Below the pieces are notes generated by a model. The model was given only the letters and a program-made list of their open reading frames with translations, searched no databases and had not been told where the DNA came from. The position numbers and the translations under genes are program-made. Shown piece by piece: positions 13,168-14,125 of a stretch of 14,125 bases of DNA (positions are counted from its first letter, which is position 1; every line of letters begins with the position of its first letter). Origin of the DNA: Ruminococcus sp. UBA4321 (lineage in GTDB: Bacteria; Bacillota; Clostridia; Oscillospirales; Ruminococcaceae). The stretch spans positions 1-14,125 of the forward strand of contig DGUB01000115.1 of NCBI GenBank assembly GCA_002393815.1. The letters run 5' to 3'.

Positions 13168-13181
13168 GCAATCCAAACAAA

Positions 13182-13424
13182 TTAAAGAATACCTTCTTTT
13201 TTGAGAAGATTCTTTACAGTATCAGTCGGCTGTGCGCCCTTCTTCATCCAGTCTTTTGCTTTGTCAGCGTCAATCTTGATAACAGAAGGTTCCTTTGTCG
13301 GGTCATAGTAGCCGATTTCATCAATGCTTCTGCCGTCTCTGGGGAAACGGGAGTCAGCAACAACAACACGATAGAAAGGAGCTTTCTTGGCACCCATTCT
13401 TCTCAGTCTGATTTTTACTGCCAT
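13182..13424 (-). CDS. rpsP: 30S ribosomal protein S16
   Basis: The 80-residue protein begins [25 protein letters not shown], the hallmark of S16, and continues with [15 protein letters not shown]. It helps assemble the 5' domain of the 30S subunit. The ATG at 13424 has GAGGTG 6 bases upstream; the in-frame GTG at 13433 overlaps that site and is not the start. It is the second gene of the visible operon, after ffh. Confidence 0.98.
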   Translation of the reverse strand: MAVKIRLRRMGAKKAPFYRVVVADSRFPRDGRSIDEIGYYDPTKEPSVIKIDADKAKDWMKKGAQPTDTVKNLLKKEGIL

Positions 13425-13464
13425 TTTTTTCACCTCGCATATTCAGAATTAATTATATATTCAA

Positions 13465-13480
13465 GCAGAAAAATTTCTGC
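13465..13480 (-). other. Short perfect inverted repeat between ffh and rpsP
   Basis: GCAGAAA (13465-13471) and TTTCTGC (13474-13480) form a 7-base stem with a 2-base gap in the 65-base space between ffh and rpsP. On the transcript it is followed by an AT-rich stretch rather than a T-run, so it may be an attenuator, a processing site or nothing functional. Confidence 0.4.
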
Positions 13481-13489
13481 ATTGAAAGC

Positions 13490-14125
13490 TTATTTTTTCG
13501 GCTTTTTCGCGCCGGGTGCGGCATCGAAATTCATACCGGCAACGCGGTGTTTCATCTGTCGGAACATGGCTTTCTGATTCTTGCCTTTGTTCGTGAACTG
13601 TTTGAGCATTTTCTGCATCTGCTCGAACTGTTTCAGCAGTCTGTTGACATCCTCGACTTTCATGCCGGAGCCTGCGGCAATGCGTCTTTTTCTTGACGGA
13701 TTGATAATAGAAGGCTTTGCACGTTCTGCCGGAGTCATAGACAGAATAATCGCTTCCAGACGGTCAAACTGTCTATCATCGAGAGCAGATTCATCGACTT
13801 TGTCACCGCCGGGCAGCATGGAAACAATACTCTTGAGAGAACCCATTTTCCGGATTTGCTTGAGCTGTTCGAGCAGGTCAGACATATCGAAAGTCTGGTT
13901 CTGGAGTTTCTTTGTCATTTTTTCGGCACTGCCGTGGTCAATGACGCTTTCAGCGCGTTCAATCAGCGTGAGAACGTCGCCCATGCCGAGAATACGGGAA
14001 GCCATGCGCTTAGGATGGAATCTCTCGAAATCATCGAGTTTTTCGCCCATGCCGATGAATTTAATGGGCTTGCCGGTGACTGCCAGAACGGACAGTGCTG
14101 CACCGCCTCTGGTATCGGAATCGAG
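13490..14125 (-). CDS. ffh: Signal recognition particle protein Ffh, C-terminal part (start beyond window)
   Basis: Ffh is the GTPase that binds 4.5S/6S RNA and targets nascent membrane proteins to the Sec machinery. The frame is open to the window edge; 211 residues are visible. It begins with LDSDTRGGAALSVLAVTGKP, the end of the G4/closing-loop region of the GTPase domain, continues with FIGMGEKLDDFERFHPKRMASRILGMGD, and then has the methionine-rich M domain (MLPGG finger-loop region, signal-peptide groove, and the GSGMKVEDVNRLLKQFEQMQ helix-turn-helix that binds RNA). It should be the upstream gene of the rpsP-khpA-rimM-trmD operon; the promoter is outside the window. Confidence 0.97.
   Translation of the reverse strand, partial: LDSDTRGGAALSVLAVTGKPIKFIGMGEKLDDFERFHPKRMASRILGMGDVLTLIERAESVIDHGSAEKMTKKLQNQTFDMSDLLEQLKQIRKMGSLKSIVSMLPGGDKVDESALDDRQFDRLEAIILSMTPAERAKPSIINPSRKRRIAAGSGMKVEDVNRLLKQFEQMQKMLKQFTNKGKNQKAMFRQMKHRVAGMNFDAAPGAKKPKK

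Noticed and set aside
13440..13489. Separate rpsP promoter (TATAAT in the ffh-rpsP gap)
   Set aside because: The TATAAT-like bases on the minus strand lack a -35 box at proper spacing and fall in a generally AT-rich stretch.

Overview
The window looks like chromosomal DNA from a Gram-positive, low-to-mid GC Firmicute of the Ruminococcus/Oscillospiraceae type. This rests on the gene order ffh-rpsP-khpA-rimM-trmD, a SpoIVB-type sporulation protease, a B12-independent QueH, a dockerin-like module on a BspA-type leucine-rich repeat protein, a GH13 starch enzyme, and near-consensus sigma-A promoters with 17-base spacers. Genus assignment is inference; no rRNA gene is present.

Plus-strand left part (1-3549): the 3' end of a GH13 alpha-amylase-family enzyme with all three catalytic residues and a terminator; a secreted CAP-domain protein with its own promoter and terminator and an unusual tail of cysteine-rich tandem repeats; and a lipoprotein whose frame is broken at an A8 run, with a coherent 44-codon continuation in the next frame.

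Minus-strand middle part (3556-9367): a coupled pair (membrane-anchored Amidase_3-like protein then queH) behind a perfect TTGACA-17-TATAAT promoter; a coupled pair of RNA methyltransferases (TrmN6-like then RsmI, ATGA overlap); a 664-residue secreted BspA-type LRR protein with a half-dockerin and a C-terminal SH3 domain, again behind a perfect promoter; and a small unknown four-helix membrane protein. SpoIVB (9458-10618, plus) is divergent from the latter and convergent with a canonical HPr gene (10664-10936, minus).

Right part (10664-14125, minus): the translation/secretion operon ffh (cut by the window end), rpsP, khpA, rimM, trmD. In place of the usual rplS, the operon ends with a second HPr-like gene that has lost the phosphorylatable His15 but kept the Ser46 site, a Crh-like architecture. 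About 400 bases of gene-free DNA rich in short inverted repeats separate it from the canonical HPr gene. A three-tier hairpin with an alternative fold abuts the khpA ribosome binding site.

The most interesting leads are the HPr/Crh-like pair, the cysteine-repeat tail on the CAP protein, the homopolymer frameshift in the lipoprotein, and the rpsP-khpA hairpin. No complete new multi-gene system (defence, mobile or biosynthetic) is evident. Most of the window is housekeeping genes interleaved with cell-surface genes.
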